From positions 23,132 to 87,131 of the forward strand of contig CAYLXX010000001.1 of NCBI GenBank assembly GCA_964387955.1: a stretch of 64,000 nt of DNA. Direction: 5' to 3'. Of the stretch, positions 51,785 to 58,984 are shown one piece after another. The position numbers and the translations under genes are program-made. Each line of letters opens with the position of its first letter. The stretch's first letter is position 1. The stretch is from CAYLXX01 sp964387955 (GTDB taxonomy: Bacteria > Patescibacteriota > Microgenomatia > UBA1406 > GWC2-37-13). Below the pieces are notes generated by a model. That model did not search any database. It had not been told where the DNA came from and saw only the letters and a list, made by a program, of their open reading frames with translations.

Positions 51785-52177
51785 ATGTCTCAAACGACCT
51801 TGGACTACCAAGTCAAACTTTGGTGTTCTGATTGCCAAAAAAACGTCATAGTCACCAAGCCTGTAGGTTTGAAACACAATGCATATGTTGAGAAAGCCAA
51901 TTGCCCAATATGCAATAGCTTTTATCCTTTGTCGGAGATCGCATGCCCGGACTGCCAATGCACCACCATAGAAGCCTGGACACTCTGCAAAGGTCAATTA
52001 AGCCATGCACATTCTGAGCGAAAGCTTACTCACCAAGTAACTTTACCTACGAGCGTCGACCTATCTCACCATATTCGCCGTATCGAGATAGCAATGGTAC
52101 TTATAGTCTTAGTGCTCCTGGCTCTCATAGCCTGGCTCGCTGCACAAGTTGCGCAAGGAGGTTTCACTGTTCCGTGA
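51785..52177 (+). CDS. Zinc-ribbon protein with C-terminal membrane anchor (island gene 2)
   Basis: 130 residues. Three CxxC pairs: LWCSDCQK (about 14-17), ANCPICNS (about 39-42) and IACPDCQC (about 54-57), in a zinc-ribbon arrangement, then a polar linker with KLTHQVTLPTS and a single membrane helix at the C-terminus (about 101-123) ending AQGGFTVP. This gives a cytoplasmic zinc domain tethered at the membrane by its C-terminus. No family recognised. The nearby intrinsic terminator ends the two-gene unit. Confidence 0.6.
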   Translation: MSQTTLDYQVKLWCSDCQKNVIVTKPVGLKHNAYVEKANCPICNSFYPLSEIACPDCQCTTIEAWTLCKGQLSHAHSERKLTHQVTLPTSVDLSHHIRRIEIAMVLIVLVLLALIAWLAAQVAQGGFTVP

Positions 52178-52298
52178 TTCAAGGTGTGAGAGAGAACGTA
52201 TTTTCTAAATATCAGATGGCATCTGGCAGTTGATTGCCATTGCAATCGCTCGTGGCCCAATCAGCCCCAGAAATCCTTTGATATAAATACCTTCTCCT

Positions 52299-52350
52299 CT
52301 CACTTTTTAGGCTCAACTACGGTTGATTCCAGAAAGTGAGGATTTTTATT
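52299..52350 (+). terminator. Rho-independent terminator of the two-gene island
   Basis: CTCACTTT (52299-52306) pairs with AAAGTGAG (52333-52340); inside, TCAAC (52313-52317) pairs with GTTGA (52322-52326) around TACG; GATTTTTATT follows. It is the only clear intrinsic terminator found in the window. The 121 bases between the last stop and this stem hold short dyads (CAGATG/CATCTG, GATTG/CAATC) and no gene. Confidence 0.8.
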
Positions 52351-52376
52351 GAAAATTGAAGGTTTTCAGGTATAAT
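52349..52376 (+). promoter_or_regulatory. rplU-rpmA promoter
   Basis: TTGAAA (52349-52354), 16-bp spacer, TATAAT (52371-52376), ending 8 nt before ATG 52385. The -35 overlaps the T-run of the preceding terminator. Confidence 0.7.
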
Positions 52377-52384
52377 GTATACAT

Positions 52385-52690
52385 ATGAAATTAGCGGTTA
52401 TTAAAACTGGTGGCAAACAATACTTAGTCCAAGAGGCCGATGAAATCGTCGTTGATATGCTGGAAGGCAAAAAAGACGAAAAAATCGAGCTGGAAACCTT
52501 GGCACTTATTGACGAAGAAACTGTCAAATTAGGCGACCCAGCTCTTAAAGAAGCTGTCACGGCCACAATTGTCGATCATATTAAAGGCGATAAAATCCGC
52601 GTGGCTAAATTTAAATCCAAAGTGAGATACCGTAAAGTTAGAGGGTTTCGTCCTCGACTGAGCAAACTTAAAATTGGTACAATAAAATAA
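52385..52690 (+). CDS. rplU: 50S ribosomal protein L21
   Basis: 101 residues, normal size. It begins MKLAVIKTGGKQYLVQEAD and contains the C-terminal L21 signature with KFKSKVRYRKVRGFRPRLSKLKI. L21 binds 23S rRNA near L20. Followed 3 bp later by rpmA, the common order. The mRNA should be leaderless, so the known L21-type leaders of other bacteria are absent. Confidence 0.97.
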   Translation: MKLAVIKTGGKQYLVQEADEIVVDMLEGKKDEKIELETLALIDEETVKLGDPALKEAVTATIVDHIKGDKIRVAKFKSKVRYRKVRGFRPRLSKLKIGTIK

Positions 52691-52693
52691 GCT

Positions 52694-52939
52694 ATGGCAC
52701 ATACAAAGGCCCAGCGGGCCGTACGAGGAAATAGAGATTCACGATCCAAAAGACTTGGCGTCAAGATTTTTGGCGGTCAAGCTGTGATTCCTGGTAATGT
52801 AATTATCCGTCAAAAAGGCTCCAAAGTGCGCGCCGGAGACGGTGCTCTTCTCTCCAAAGATTTTACGCTTATTGCCCTTCGTGGAGGTAAAATAAGATTT
52901 TTTACCCGTAATGGCTATAAATACGTTTCAGTAGTATAA
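52694..52939 (+). CDS. rpmA: 50S ribosomal protein L27
   Basis: 81 residues. It starts MAHTKAQRAVRGNRDSRSKRLGVK and contains GGQAVIPGNVIIRQKGSKVRAGDGALLSKDFTLIAL. L27 reaches the peptidyl-transferase centre with its N-terminus. The start is the mature form: no Firmicute-type cleavable extension is present. The N-terminal AHTKAQRAVR differs from the usual AHKKGGGSTR, and the usual KDHTLFAL is KDFTLIAL. The TAA stop is inside the -10 of the next gene. Confidence 0.96.
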   Translation: MAHTKAQRAVRGNRDSRSKRLGVKIFGGQAVIPGNVIIRQKGSKVRAGDGALLSKDFTLIALRGGKIRFFTRNGYKYVSVV

Positions 52940-52940
52940 T
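52935..52940 (+). promoter_or_regulatory. -10 element built on the rpmA stop codon
   Basis: TATAAT contains the rpmA TAA (52937-52939) and ends 6 nt before ATG 52947. -35 not evident. Confidence 0.5.
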
Positions 52941-52946
52941 AGTCGC

Positions 52947-53507
52947 ATGGATGATGCTACAGAAACTCTCCTTAGTGAAGTAAATCGCGAAACTGATTTT
53001 TTTAAAAGAGCAGCCCTTCTTAAAACGCTTAAAGAAGATAAAAAAGTCACTACCAAAGAATTGGCACGCCGCTTGGCGATGAAAGCCTCATACGTGTGCC
53101 ATATTTTACGGCTCAACAAACTTCCAGATATGGTGATCGATGGCTATTACTCCAAATTAATTTCTATAAGCCACCTTTTCATCATTGCTCGTCTGAAAGA
53201 TCATGAGCAAATGATCGAGGCCTACGAGAAAGTGCTTAGTAGTAGCTTAACTTCTGCCGCAACCGATGGATTAATCAGAGAAATGTTGTATAACATTAAG
53301 CCTGAAGGCAAACATCTTTCCAAAGAGTCACTGCAAGAGTTAAAAGATAAAATTATCGATGAAAAAACTAACATTGATATAAAAATTATTCAAACTCGCA
53401 TCAAGGCTAAAATCATCATCGAGACCTGGGGAAACCTAGAAGAAACTTCATCAGTCATCCGTACTATCACCAGCAAAATCAGATCCGGGCAGCCACAACA
53501 TTCATAG
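52947..53507 (+). CDS. ParB-type helix-turn-helix protein without ParB nuclease domain
   Basis: 186 residues. Residues about 20-75 match the ParB/Spo0J central HTH: KVTTKELARRLAMKASYVCHILRLNKLPDMVIDGYY followed by ISISHLFIIARLKD. The N-terminal CTP-binding ParB domain with its GERR box is absent, and the C-terminal half (LSKESLQELKDKIIDEKTNIDIKIIQTRIKAKIIIETWG) is unfamiliar. It may bind DNA as a regulator or in chromosome organisation; no parA or parS site was recognised here. Its 3' end overlaps the convergent lepB by 29 bp. Confidence 0.7.
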   Translation: MDDATETLLSEVNRETDFFKRAALLKTLKEDKKVTTKELARRLAMKASYVCHILRLNKLPDMVIDGYYSKLISISHLFIIARLKDHEQMIEAYEKVLSSSLTSAATDGLIREMLYNIKPEGKHLSKESLQELKDKIIDEKTNIDIKIIQTRIKAKIIIETWGNLEETSSVIRTITSKIRSGQPQHS

Positions 53508-54075
53508 CGTGAATATCTTCGGGGAGTGGATTTTTTATCAAACCAACTTTATTTGGCGGGAAATAACGGTAGAAAACTTGTCCCACGATGCTTGAGATTG
53601 GCACGGGTCCAAATTCACGAGAATCAGATGAACGATTGCGGTTGTCTCCCATGACAAAAATTTGCCCATTGGGAACTTTTAGCACCTGATTTTCGGCTAA
53701 ATAACCTCCCTGCCACAAACCTGTTGACGAATTAAGATATGTTTCGTTCAGAACTTTGTTATTTAAATATACTTGTCCGGCCGAGACCATGATAGTGTCG
53801 CCGGGAAGGCCAATAATGCGTTTGATGTATTCGATATCAGGATTACGCGGCGCGTGAAAAACTACAATATCCCCACGGTTTAGCGAGCGAAGACGATAGG
53901 TAACTTTGCTTGTAAAAATATAGTCGCCTGAATCAAATGTCGGTACCATCGAAGCTCCTTTGACCTGGTTGGGTTGGACGATGAAAAGATAGGTGATGAT
54001 AAAAAGTGAGCCGATGAAGACGATCGTTTCGAGGATATCCATCACGAAATCAAGCGCGCCTTTGACGACATTCAT
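53479..54075 (-). CDS. lepB: Signal peptidase I
   Basis: 198 residues with one N-terminal membrane helix (about 13-33). Catalytic serine in KGASMVPTF (Ser about 42), catalytic lysine in YIKRIIGLPGD (Lys about 85), and box E GDNRNRSSDSREFG. It cleaves signal peptides of exported proteins on the outer membrane face. Single-helix form as in Gram-positive bacteria. Promoter and start are clear. Convergent with the ParB-type gene. Confidence 0.96.
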   Translation of the reverse strand: MNVVKGALDFVMDILETIVFIGSLFIITYLFIVQPNQVKGASMVPTFDSGDYIFTSKVTYRLRSLNRGDIVVFHAPRNPDIEYIKRIIGLPGDTIMVSAGQVYLNNKVLNETYLNSSTGLWQGGYLAENQVLKVPNGQIFVMGDNRNRSSDSREFGPVPISSIVGQVFYRYFPPNKVGLIKNPLPEDIHAMNVVAARI

Positions 54076-54084
54076 ACTCTGTTA

Positions 54085-54113
54085 ATTGTAAGGGAGTTTC
54101 GGTAAAAAAACAA
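54085..54113 (-). promoter_or_regulatory. lepB promoter
   Basis: On the minus strand TTGTTT (54108-54113), 17-bp spacer, TACAAT (54085-54090), ending 9 nt before ATG 54075. The tRNA-Val promoter lies 8 bp upstream in the opposite direction. Confidence 0.6.
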
Positions 54114-54121
54114 GGAAATAG

Positions 54122-54127
54122 TATAAT
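54122..54127 (+). promoter_or_regulatory. tRNA-Val -10 element
   Basis: TATAAT ending 10 nt before the mature tRNA-Val 5' end at 54138. No strong -35. Confidence 0.5.
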
Positions 54128-54137
54128 ATAGTCAGGA

Positions 54138-54211
54138 GCGCGCGTAGCTCAGTTGGCTAGAGCGTTGCATTCACATTGCAAAGGTCCCTGGTTCAAGTCC
54201 AGGCGTGCGCA
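54138..54211 (+). tRNA. tRNA-Val (CAC)
   Basis: Acceptor GCGCGCG (54138-54144) pairs with CGTGCGC (54204-54210) with one G:U; D arm GCTC/GAGC; anticodon stem TTGCA/TGCAA with loop TTCACAT giving CAC; T arm CCTGG-TTCAAGT-CCAGG; discriminator A. CCA is not encoded (CTC follows), unlike the tRNA at 9639. Confidence 0.95.
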
Positions 54212-54239
54212 CTCAGTATTATTAATTTTAATAAATACT

Positions 54240-55067
54240 ATGCCGAGCAAGTATGAGTTTGAAACACCAGAAGATCGTCAGAGTAAAGCATCGAGGCAGC
54301 CAGAAGAAAAAGAAACTGAAGGATTAGTCCTTCCAGAGCTACCTGATGAATTAGAAAAATATCGTAGTAAATATCCTCATCTTCCAGAATCATATACCGA
54401 GCTATTACAACGAAACGAAGAATCAAACGAGCGTATTACAGATATATTACGAGATTTTCAAGGCGCCTATGGTGGTACTGGAGATGTGGAATATAAAAAT
54501 GTAATTAATCTGAGCAGTATTGGAGATGAGGAATATACTAATAATCTAAGAAGAAATATAAATACAAATTTGCGTACCAGATTCCTTACTACTGGATTTT
54601 GGAGTGTTGAGATGCAGGCCAAATACTTCCAATACGCGCAAAAATGGGGTGAATCTTGGATTCATTTTGATGAATATGGAGAGCCTCGTTGGGAACCAAC
54701 TGAAGAAAGCCCACAAAGAAAAATTTATGGTGAGAATCAGGTCGCCCGTGTATTTTGGCGTGTCGACTATAACTATACTGGTTCACCTGGCAACTTATGG
54801 TCATTTAGTATGCCTTATCTTGACTTAAGTGATCAGCCGGTTGTTGATTCTAATGTATTTAAGTCTGGTGGGAATGGAGCAATTTATCGCTCCACAGAAA
54901 ACGACCCCAATTACTATAATATTTACCGCCTTAAACTAGTTTTGAATAGATTTTTTCCAAATCCAAATGACCCTGAACCAAATCGCTACTATATTGAAAC
55001 TCCTAGAGATGATCGGGGCAACATAGCTGGATCCAGACCTGGTCGTTATGAAGATAATATGTCATAA
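54240..55067 (+). CDS. Hypothetical protein with disordered N-terminus
   Basis: 275 residues from ATG 54240. A longer frame reaching back into tRNA-Val is an artefact. Residues 1-60 are charged and low complexity (ETPEDRQSKASRQPEEKE), then a helical part, then a W-, Y- and N-rich region (WSVEMQAKYFQYAQKWGESWIHFDEYGEPRW, VARVFWRVDYNYTGSPGNLWSFSMPYLDLS) suggesting a beta-rich fold. No signal peptide or membrane helix. No family recognised. Ends 3 bp before the convergent NAGPA-like gene. A weak TTTAAT ends 7 nt before the ATG. Confidence 0.6.
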   Translation: MPSKYEFETPEDRQSKASRQPEEKETEGLVLPELPDELEKYRSKYPHLPESYTELLQRNEESNERITDILRDFQGAYGGTGDVEYKNVINLSSIGDEEYTNNLRRNINTNLRTRFLTTGFWSVEMQAKYFQYAQKWGESWIHFDEYGEPRWEPTEESPQRKIYGENQVARVFWRVDYNYTGSPGNLWSFSMPYLDLSDQPVVDSNVFKSGGNGAIYRSTENDPNYYNIYRLKLVLNRFFPNPNDPEPNRYYIETPRDDRGNIAGSRPGRYEDNMS

Positions 55068-55070
55068 GAT

Positions 55071-56240
55071 TTATTTTCTTACAAATAGAACCGCATTGGG
55101 AATATTTCTCCCCGGACCGACTTTGTAGCCGCCAGCCCAGAGGGCAGTTGAACCGCCGCTGTCGAGGTTTAAAGCGTATTGCATACCCATAGCTGCCAGC
55201 ACGCGCGCCATTTCGGCAGCGTTGACATTATGGACAACTCCAATATACACGATATTACCTGTAGAACCAACGAAACTGCGTGAGCCCTTACCTGCTCGTT
55301 TGACCTCATCATCTCCTCCAAAAACTGCATTACCACCTGATACAAGTAACGGTTGGTTGGCTATCACGCCGTCCACTCCGGTATCGCGCCCCCACTCCTG
55401 AGATAGAGCATACCGTACAGATCCATTCTGAAAAATTGCCACGGGTACAGTGCTATAGACATTGTTTGAGGAATTGAAATAAACCTTGTTTTTATTCATA
55501 AGCAATGTATCAAACGAGTTTTCTTTGCCGGCACAGGTAGGATACGAAGCCGGACAAAAGTATGAGCCATTGATAGCAGCAAAAGCACCGCTACGAGCCG
55601 CGTAATCGCTTACAGATAATACTGGACAATTGCTGGCGCAATCTCCATTTGAGGCTGTATCAACGATAACTCTCGTTGAATTTAGATCGGCAGCAACGAT
55701 ATCTACTAAATACGATGATCCAAGAGCGCTGACTGACTGACGGCTATACCCTGATCCAGGTGGAGTATTACTCTGTGTAACGTTTTGAGGAATCTGAAAC
55801 GAGGCAACAAGTTTGTCTTTCTCGGTTTTTATATTCCCATTCAAACTGCTTAATTCAGCTTCTGCTGAGCTATAGTTTCGATCTGAGAGTAAACTAATAA
55901 CTTTGGCCATCGAAGCATCAAGTTTGTCGGTTTGCTTAAGTTGCAGTTTGAGATCAACCAGCGCTTCATAGGTAGTCGTCGCCTTCTTAAATACTCTTTG
56001 GATATCGTCGATCTCTTTCTGTAATTTATCATTTCTCACATGTTGGTCTTCGTTTTTAAGGTTGGTGTAGTCGTCGCTGAGTTTGGATTGTTGGGTGCGC
56101 AGATCCGCAATTTGCCTATTGGCCAGATTCAAATTGGTGAAAGTTCTGTACCATATAATAAGTGCGATTATGGCGATAACAAAACCTATGGACATGAAAA
56201 TTGGAGCGCGAATGATGTGCTTTATTTTTTTAAAATCCAT
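55071..56240 (-). CDS. Membrane-anchored phosphodiester glycosidase (NAGPA/DUF2233) family protein
   Basis: 389 residues: N-terminal membrane helix (about 11-31), a coiled-coil stalk (about 35-140, heptad-like LRTQQSKLSDDYTNLKNEDQ and repeats of charged helix), a linker, then the NAGPA domain with AAINGSYFCPASYPTCAGKENSF, SFVGSTGNIVYIGVV and the glycine motif LNLDSGGSTALWAGG near the end. Family members cleave phosphodiester-linked sugars; bacterial ones act on exopolysaccharide or wall glycopolymers. It would be exposed outside the membrane. Divergent from a glycosyltransferase gene. Confidence 0.85.
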   Translation of the reverse strand: MDFKKIKHIIRAPIFMSIGFVIAIIALIIWYRTFTNLNLANRQIADLRTQQSKLSDDYTNLKNEDQHVRNDKLQKEIDDIQRVFKKATTTYEALVDLKLQLKQTDKLDASMAKVISLLSDRNYSSAEAELSSLNGNIKTEKDKLVASFQIPQNVTQSNTPPGSGYSRQSVSALGSSYLVDIVAADLNSTRVIVDTASNGDCASNCPVLSVSDYAARSGAFAAINGSYFCPASYPTCAGKENSFDTLLMNKNKVYFNSSNNVYSTVPVAIFQNGSVRYALSQEWGRDTGVDGVIANQPLLVSGGNAVFGGDDEVKRAGKGSRSFVGSTGNIVYIGVVHNVNAAEMARVLAAMGMQYALNLDSGGSTALWAGGYKVGPGRNIPNAVLFVRK

Positions 56241-56246
56241 ACTTTG

Positions 56247-56263
56247 AGTGTATCAGATATAAT
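56247..56263. promoter_or_regulatory. Face-to-face -10 pair (NAGPA-like - / GT2 +)
   Basis: Minus-strand TACACT (56247-56252) ends 6 nt from ATG 56240; plus-strand TATAAT (56258-56263) ends 7 nt from ATG 56271. Only 5 bp separate the hexamers. Confidence 0.55.
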
Positions 56264-56270
56264 AGAAAGT

Positions 56271-57035
56271 ATGAATCTTTCAGCAATCGTTTTAACCAAA
56301 AATGAAGCCGAGCATTTGGCACGCTGTCTGAAGTCGCTTGATTTCTGTGACGAGATTATAGTGATCGATGATTTTTCAACAGATAACACGGTAGAGATTG
56401 CTTCAGAATACAAAGTCAAAGTTTTTTCACGTCATCTACAAGATAATTTTGCTGGTCAGCGAAACTACGGCATGTCGAAGGCATCTGGAGATTGGCTGCT
56501 CTTTATTGATGCAGACGAGGTAGTATCGGATGAGTTGATGCAGGAAACCATGGTGATTATTATGCACAACAGCCCACAATTTTTAGCATATTCTATTAAG
56601 CGGCGGGATCATTTTTTAGGCCGTGTAATGACTCACGGAGAAGTAGCTGAAGTTCATGCCAAAGGACTTGTACGACTCATCAAAAAGGGAATTGGTCAAT
56701 GGACAGGAGAGGTACATGAAAAATTCCAAACAGATCAAACAATTGGCTATTTAAAAGGTTATATCGATCATTATCCTCATCCTACACTGGCGCAATTTAT
56801 TCGCAAAGTCAATTATTATTCGACTATCCGCGCCAACGAGCTCTTTGAAAAAGGTCAAAAAGCCACAATCTGGGGAATAATGTTTACGCCAGTTTTGAAA
56901 TTTATTTATACGTATATTGTTAAATTTGGCTTTCTTGATGGTCCAGAAGGGTTTATCTACTCGTTTTTCATGTCATTTCACTCGTTTTTGGTGAGAGCCA
57001 AGCTTCATTTGAGACGTTTTGCACATGAAAACTAA
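56271..57035 (+). CDS. GT2 family glycosyltransferase
   Basis: 254 residues, GT-A fold: SAIVLTKNEAEHLARCL, IIVIDDFSTDNT, NYGMSKASGDWLLFIDADEVVSDEL (DXD-type, about 87-90), and a late GEVHEKFQ with a C-terminal hydrophobic region (about 210-240). This is the WaaE/KdtX-like subgroup that adds a sugar to lipid-linked or LPS-type glycans at the cytoplasmic face. ATG 56271 is supported by the -10 7 nt upstream and the canonical MNLSAIVLTKNE start; the frame extends further upstream only into the divergent gene. Overlaps the O-antigen-ligase-like gene by 11 bp. Confidence 0.88.
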   Translation: MNLSAIVLTKNEAEHLARCLKSLDFCDEIIVIDDFSTDNTVEIASEYKVKVFSRHLQDNFAGQRNYGMSKASGDWLLFIDADEVVSDELMQETMVIIMHNSPQFLAYSIKRRDHFLGRVMTHGEVAEVHAKGLVRLIKKGIGQWTGEVHEKFQTDQTIGYLKGYIDHYPHPTLAQFIRKVNYYSTIRANELFEKGQKATIWGIMFTPVLKFIYTYIVKFGFLDGPEGFIYSFFMSFHSFLVRAKLHLRRFAHEN

Positions 57036-58188
57036 CGCTTTTCTCCCGTTTGTCAAAGGACAACTGCTTGTGACGATGTTTCTTTTTGCATTAGGCCAGA
57101 TCGGACGAGTAAATATATTCGGAAGTACGGCAGTAATTTACCTCTATGAAATATCACTGGTCGGACTAATTGTGCTTTTTATAAGTCTGTATAAAACTCT
57201 GCCGATTAAACATTTGTACACAAGATCTAAAAGTATTTTTGTATTTTTTGGCATACTGGCGGTAACGCTCTTTGTTAGCTTCTTGCGGTATTCACCAATC
57301 GAGAACCTTTTGGCAACTCTTTTTTTTCTGAGATTACTTACATATTTTGTATTTTTCGCCTATTTTTTATATTTTTTAAAGTCCGAAGAGAAAATTACTC
57401 AGTTTCTTAAATGGCCGTTGCTTGTTATGGGAATAATTATCGTTATTTCGTCGATTCTACAGTATTTCTTATATCCAGATCTACGAAATTTGTACTATCT
57501 CGGTTGGGATCCTCACTTGTATCGAGTTTTTGGCACTTTTTTTGAACCGGTTATTGCTGCGGCTGTGTATGGATTACTGCTGATTTTTATCTTTTTTCAA
57601 CAATCATATTTCGGAAAAAATCTTGCGTTATACGTAATTCTTGGTGTATATAGTTTATTAATTTTTTTGACATACGCCAGATCGGCTATTATTGCACTTT
57701 TTACTGTCGTTGAGCTTTATTTAATTAAAAAAAATATCGTATATGGATTGATTGTGGCACTGGCAATTGTCGGCATCCTATTCTTACTCCCCAAAAAATC
57801 AGGCGAGGGGGTAAATTTGCTGAGGACTAGCTCAATTACATCTCGAGTGACAGACTTACAACAAGGCTGGCAAATAGCAGTTAAAAACCCGATTTTAGGG
57901 ATCGGTTACAACCATATTCGTCCTGAAAAAGGCGCTGCTGCCGAAGACCATGCTGGATCCGGTTTTCATTCAAGTTTTCTAATCGTGTTGGTTACGTCAG
58001 GCGTAGCTGGATTACTAAGCTTTTTATACGTGCTGTATGAGTTAGGAAGAATAAATAGGGTAGCTATGCACAGCATAATTTTTTTAAGTATTATGTCGCT
58101 ATTTGATAATGTGCTTCTGCATCCGTTTGTTTTGTTTTTATTCTTTCTGCTTATTCCTCTGTCTAATCCTTTTCGTAGCGCACGGTAA
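57025..58188 (+). CDS. O-antigen ligase-like membrane protein (Wzy_C type)
   Basis: 387 residues with about 10-11 membrane helices. Wzy_C features: LTYARSAIIALFTVV, then an outer loop with SSITSRVTDLQQGWQIAVKNPILGIGYNHIRPE, and DHAGSGFHSSFLIVLVTSGVAGLLSFL. It joins or polymerises glycan on the outer membrane face and pairs with the GT2 gene before it. ATG 57025 is preferred to TTG 57019. It is the second O-antigen-ligase-like gene of the window (first at 7191) and lacks the long outer-loop insertion of the first. Overlaps the convergent gene by 26 bp. Confidence 0.82.
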   Translation: MKTNAFLPFVKGQLLVTMFLFALGQIGRVNIFGSTAVIYLYEISLVGLIVLFISLYKTLPIKHLYTRSKSIFVFFGILAVTLFVSFLRYSPIENLLATLFFLRLLTYFVFFAYFLYFLKSEEKITQFLKWPLLVMGIIIVISSILQYFLYPDLRNLYYLGWDPHLYRVFGTFFEPVIAAAVYGLLLIFIFFQQSYFGKNLALYVILGVYSLLIFLTYARSAIIALFTVVELYLIKKNIVYGLIVALAIVGILFLLPKKSGEGVNLLRTSSITSRVTDLQQGWQIAVKNPILGIGYNHIRPEKGAAAEDHAGSGFHSSFLIVLVTSGVAGLLSFLYVLYELGRINRVAMHSIIFLSIMSLFDNVLLHPFVLFLFFLLIPLSNPFRSAR

Positions 58189-58858
58189 GTTCTTTGGTTT
58201 CTGTGTTACCTGCGATATCAATGGCCACAACTTTGATTTTGTTGTCGCCGTCCTGAAGTCTGACTGAGGTTTGGAAATTACCTTGCACATCGACAACTAT
58301 CGGCAAATCATTGATGCGGATGGTGACATCAGGATCAGTTTTGCCGGCCACTTTAATATCGGTGTTGTGCGTGTGAGCCTGATCAGCTGGCTCGGTAACC
58401 TCCAATTTGGGCTTATCGCTTTTATACAGAACCGAATATGTTTCTGTTTTGATTTCAGCCTTATGTTTGCTCGCCTTGGCGATGAACTTTATCTCGTTTT
58501 GACCTTTTTTGAGATCGCCTATGGTCTCGCTAAACGAAGTTTTGTTATGGAGATCCTTTACGTCACGATCATTAATGGATATGGTAACTGCGTCATACCC
58601 GCTCACCGAGCCGGACACAAGGAGCTTGGCGCTGTTGGTAGCGGTAGGTGGGGTATCGACTTCAAGCGTGCCAAAAAATGCGTCAGTATCGTCGGATTGT
58701 TGAGTAGTTTGGCCCAAGCCCCCCAGAAATAAACTACTTTTAATGAGAAAATTATATCCTACAGTAAACAGGAATATCACAAGTACGATAAGGGCAACAA
58801 CAAAGAAAGTTACCCTTTTTTTATATTGTTTTTGGCGGTACACATCGAGTCTGGACAT
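58163..58858 (-). CDS. Membrane-anchored protein with two Ig-like domains
   Basis: 231 residues: a basic N-terminus (RQKQYKKRV), a membrane helix (about 16-38), a short linker, then two beta-sandwich repeats (about 62-145 and 148-228) with matched phrases: LLVSGSVSGYDAVTISINDRDV ... KKGQNEIKFIAKA and IKVAGKTDPDVTIRINDLPI ... QDGDNKIKVVAIDIAGN. These match glucodextranase-B/bacterial Ig-like domains, common in surface proteins. Its role is probably adhesive or structural; no enzyme domain is present. The tRNA-Thr gene follows on the same strand upstream. Confidence 0.75.
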   Translation of the reverse strand: MSRLDVYRQKQYKKRVTFFVVALIVLVIFLFTVGYNFLIKSSLFLGGLGQTTQQSDDTDAFFGTLEVDTPPTATNSAKLLVSGSVSGYDAVTISINDRDVKDLHNKTSFSETIGDLKKGQNEIKFIAKASKHKAEIKTETYSVLYKSDKPKLEVTEPADQAHTHNTDIKVAGKTDPDVTIRINDLPIVVDVQGNFQTSVRLQDGDNKIKVVAIDIAGNTETKELTVRYEKD

Positions 58859-58867
58859 ATTTGAAAG

Positions 58868-58940
58868 AGCCGATAGTCGGGGTCGAACCGACGACCTCTG
58901 CTTTACGAAAGCATTGCTCTACCAACTGAGCTATATCGGC
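58868..58940 (-). tRNA. tRNA-Thr (CGT)
   Basis: Read on the minus strand: acceptor GCCGATA pairs with TATCGGC; D arm GCTC/GAGC with AGTTGGTA; anticodon stem ATGCT/AGCAG (outermost A:G mismatched) with loop TTCGTAA giving CGT; T arm GTCGG-TTCGACC-CCGAC. Discriminator T; CCA is not encoded (CTTT follows). Confidence 0.94.
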
Positions 58941-58950
58941 AGACCCTACT

Positions 58951-58963
58951 ATTATAGTATAAT
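58951..58963. promoter_or_regulatory. Back-to-back -10 palindrome (tRNA-Thr - / PQQ-like gene +)
   Basis: ATTATA (58951-58956) and TATAAT (58958-58963) form a perfect dyad around one base. The minus-strand -10 ends 10 nt before tRNA-Thr (58940); the plus-strand one lies 21 nt before ATG 58985, leaving a short leader with an AAAAGG stretch. Each -35 would fall on the other side's product. Confidence 0.6.
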
Positions 58964-58984
58964 AAACAGTAAAAGGTAATTTTC

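Noticed and set aside
54153..54239. N-terminal extension of the 54240 gene with an apparent start inside tRNA-Val
   Set aside because: The extension is translation of the tRNA sequence; the real ATG is at 54240.
58743..58979. Plus-strand frame across the tRNA-Thr gene
   Set aside because: Its second half is the complement of tRNA-Thr (the familiar RGRTDD...YQLSY artefact) and its first half is antisense to the Ig-like protein.
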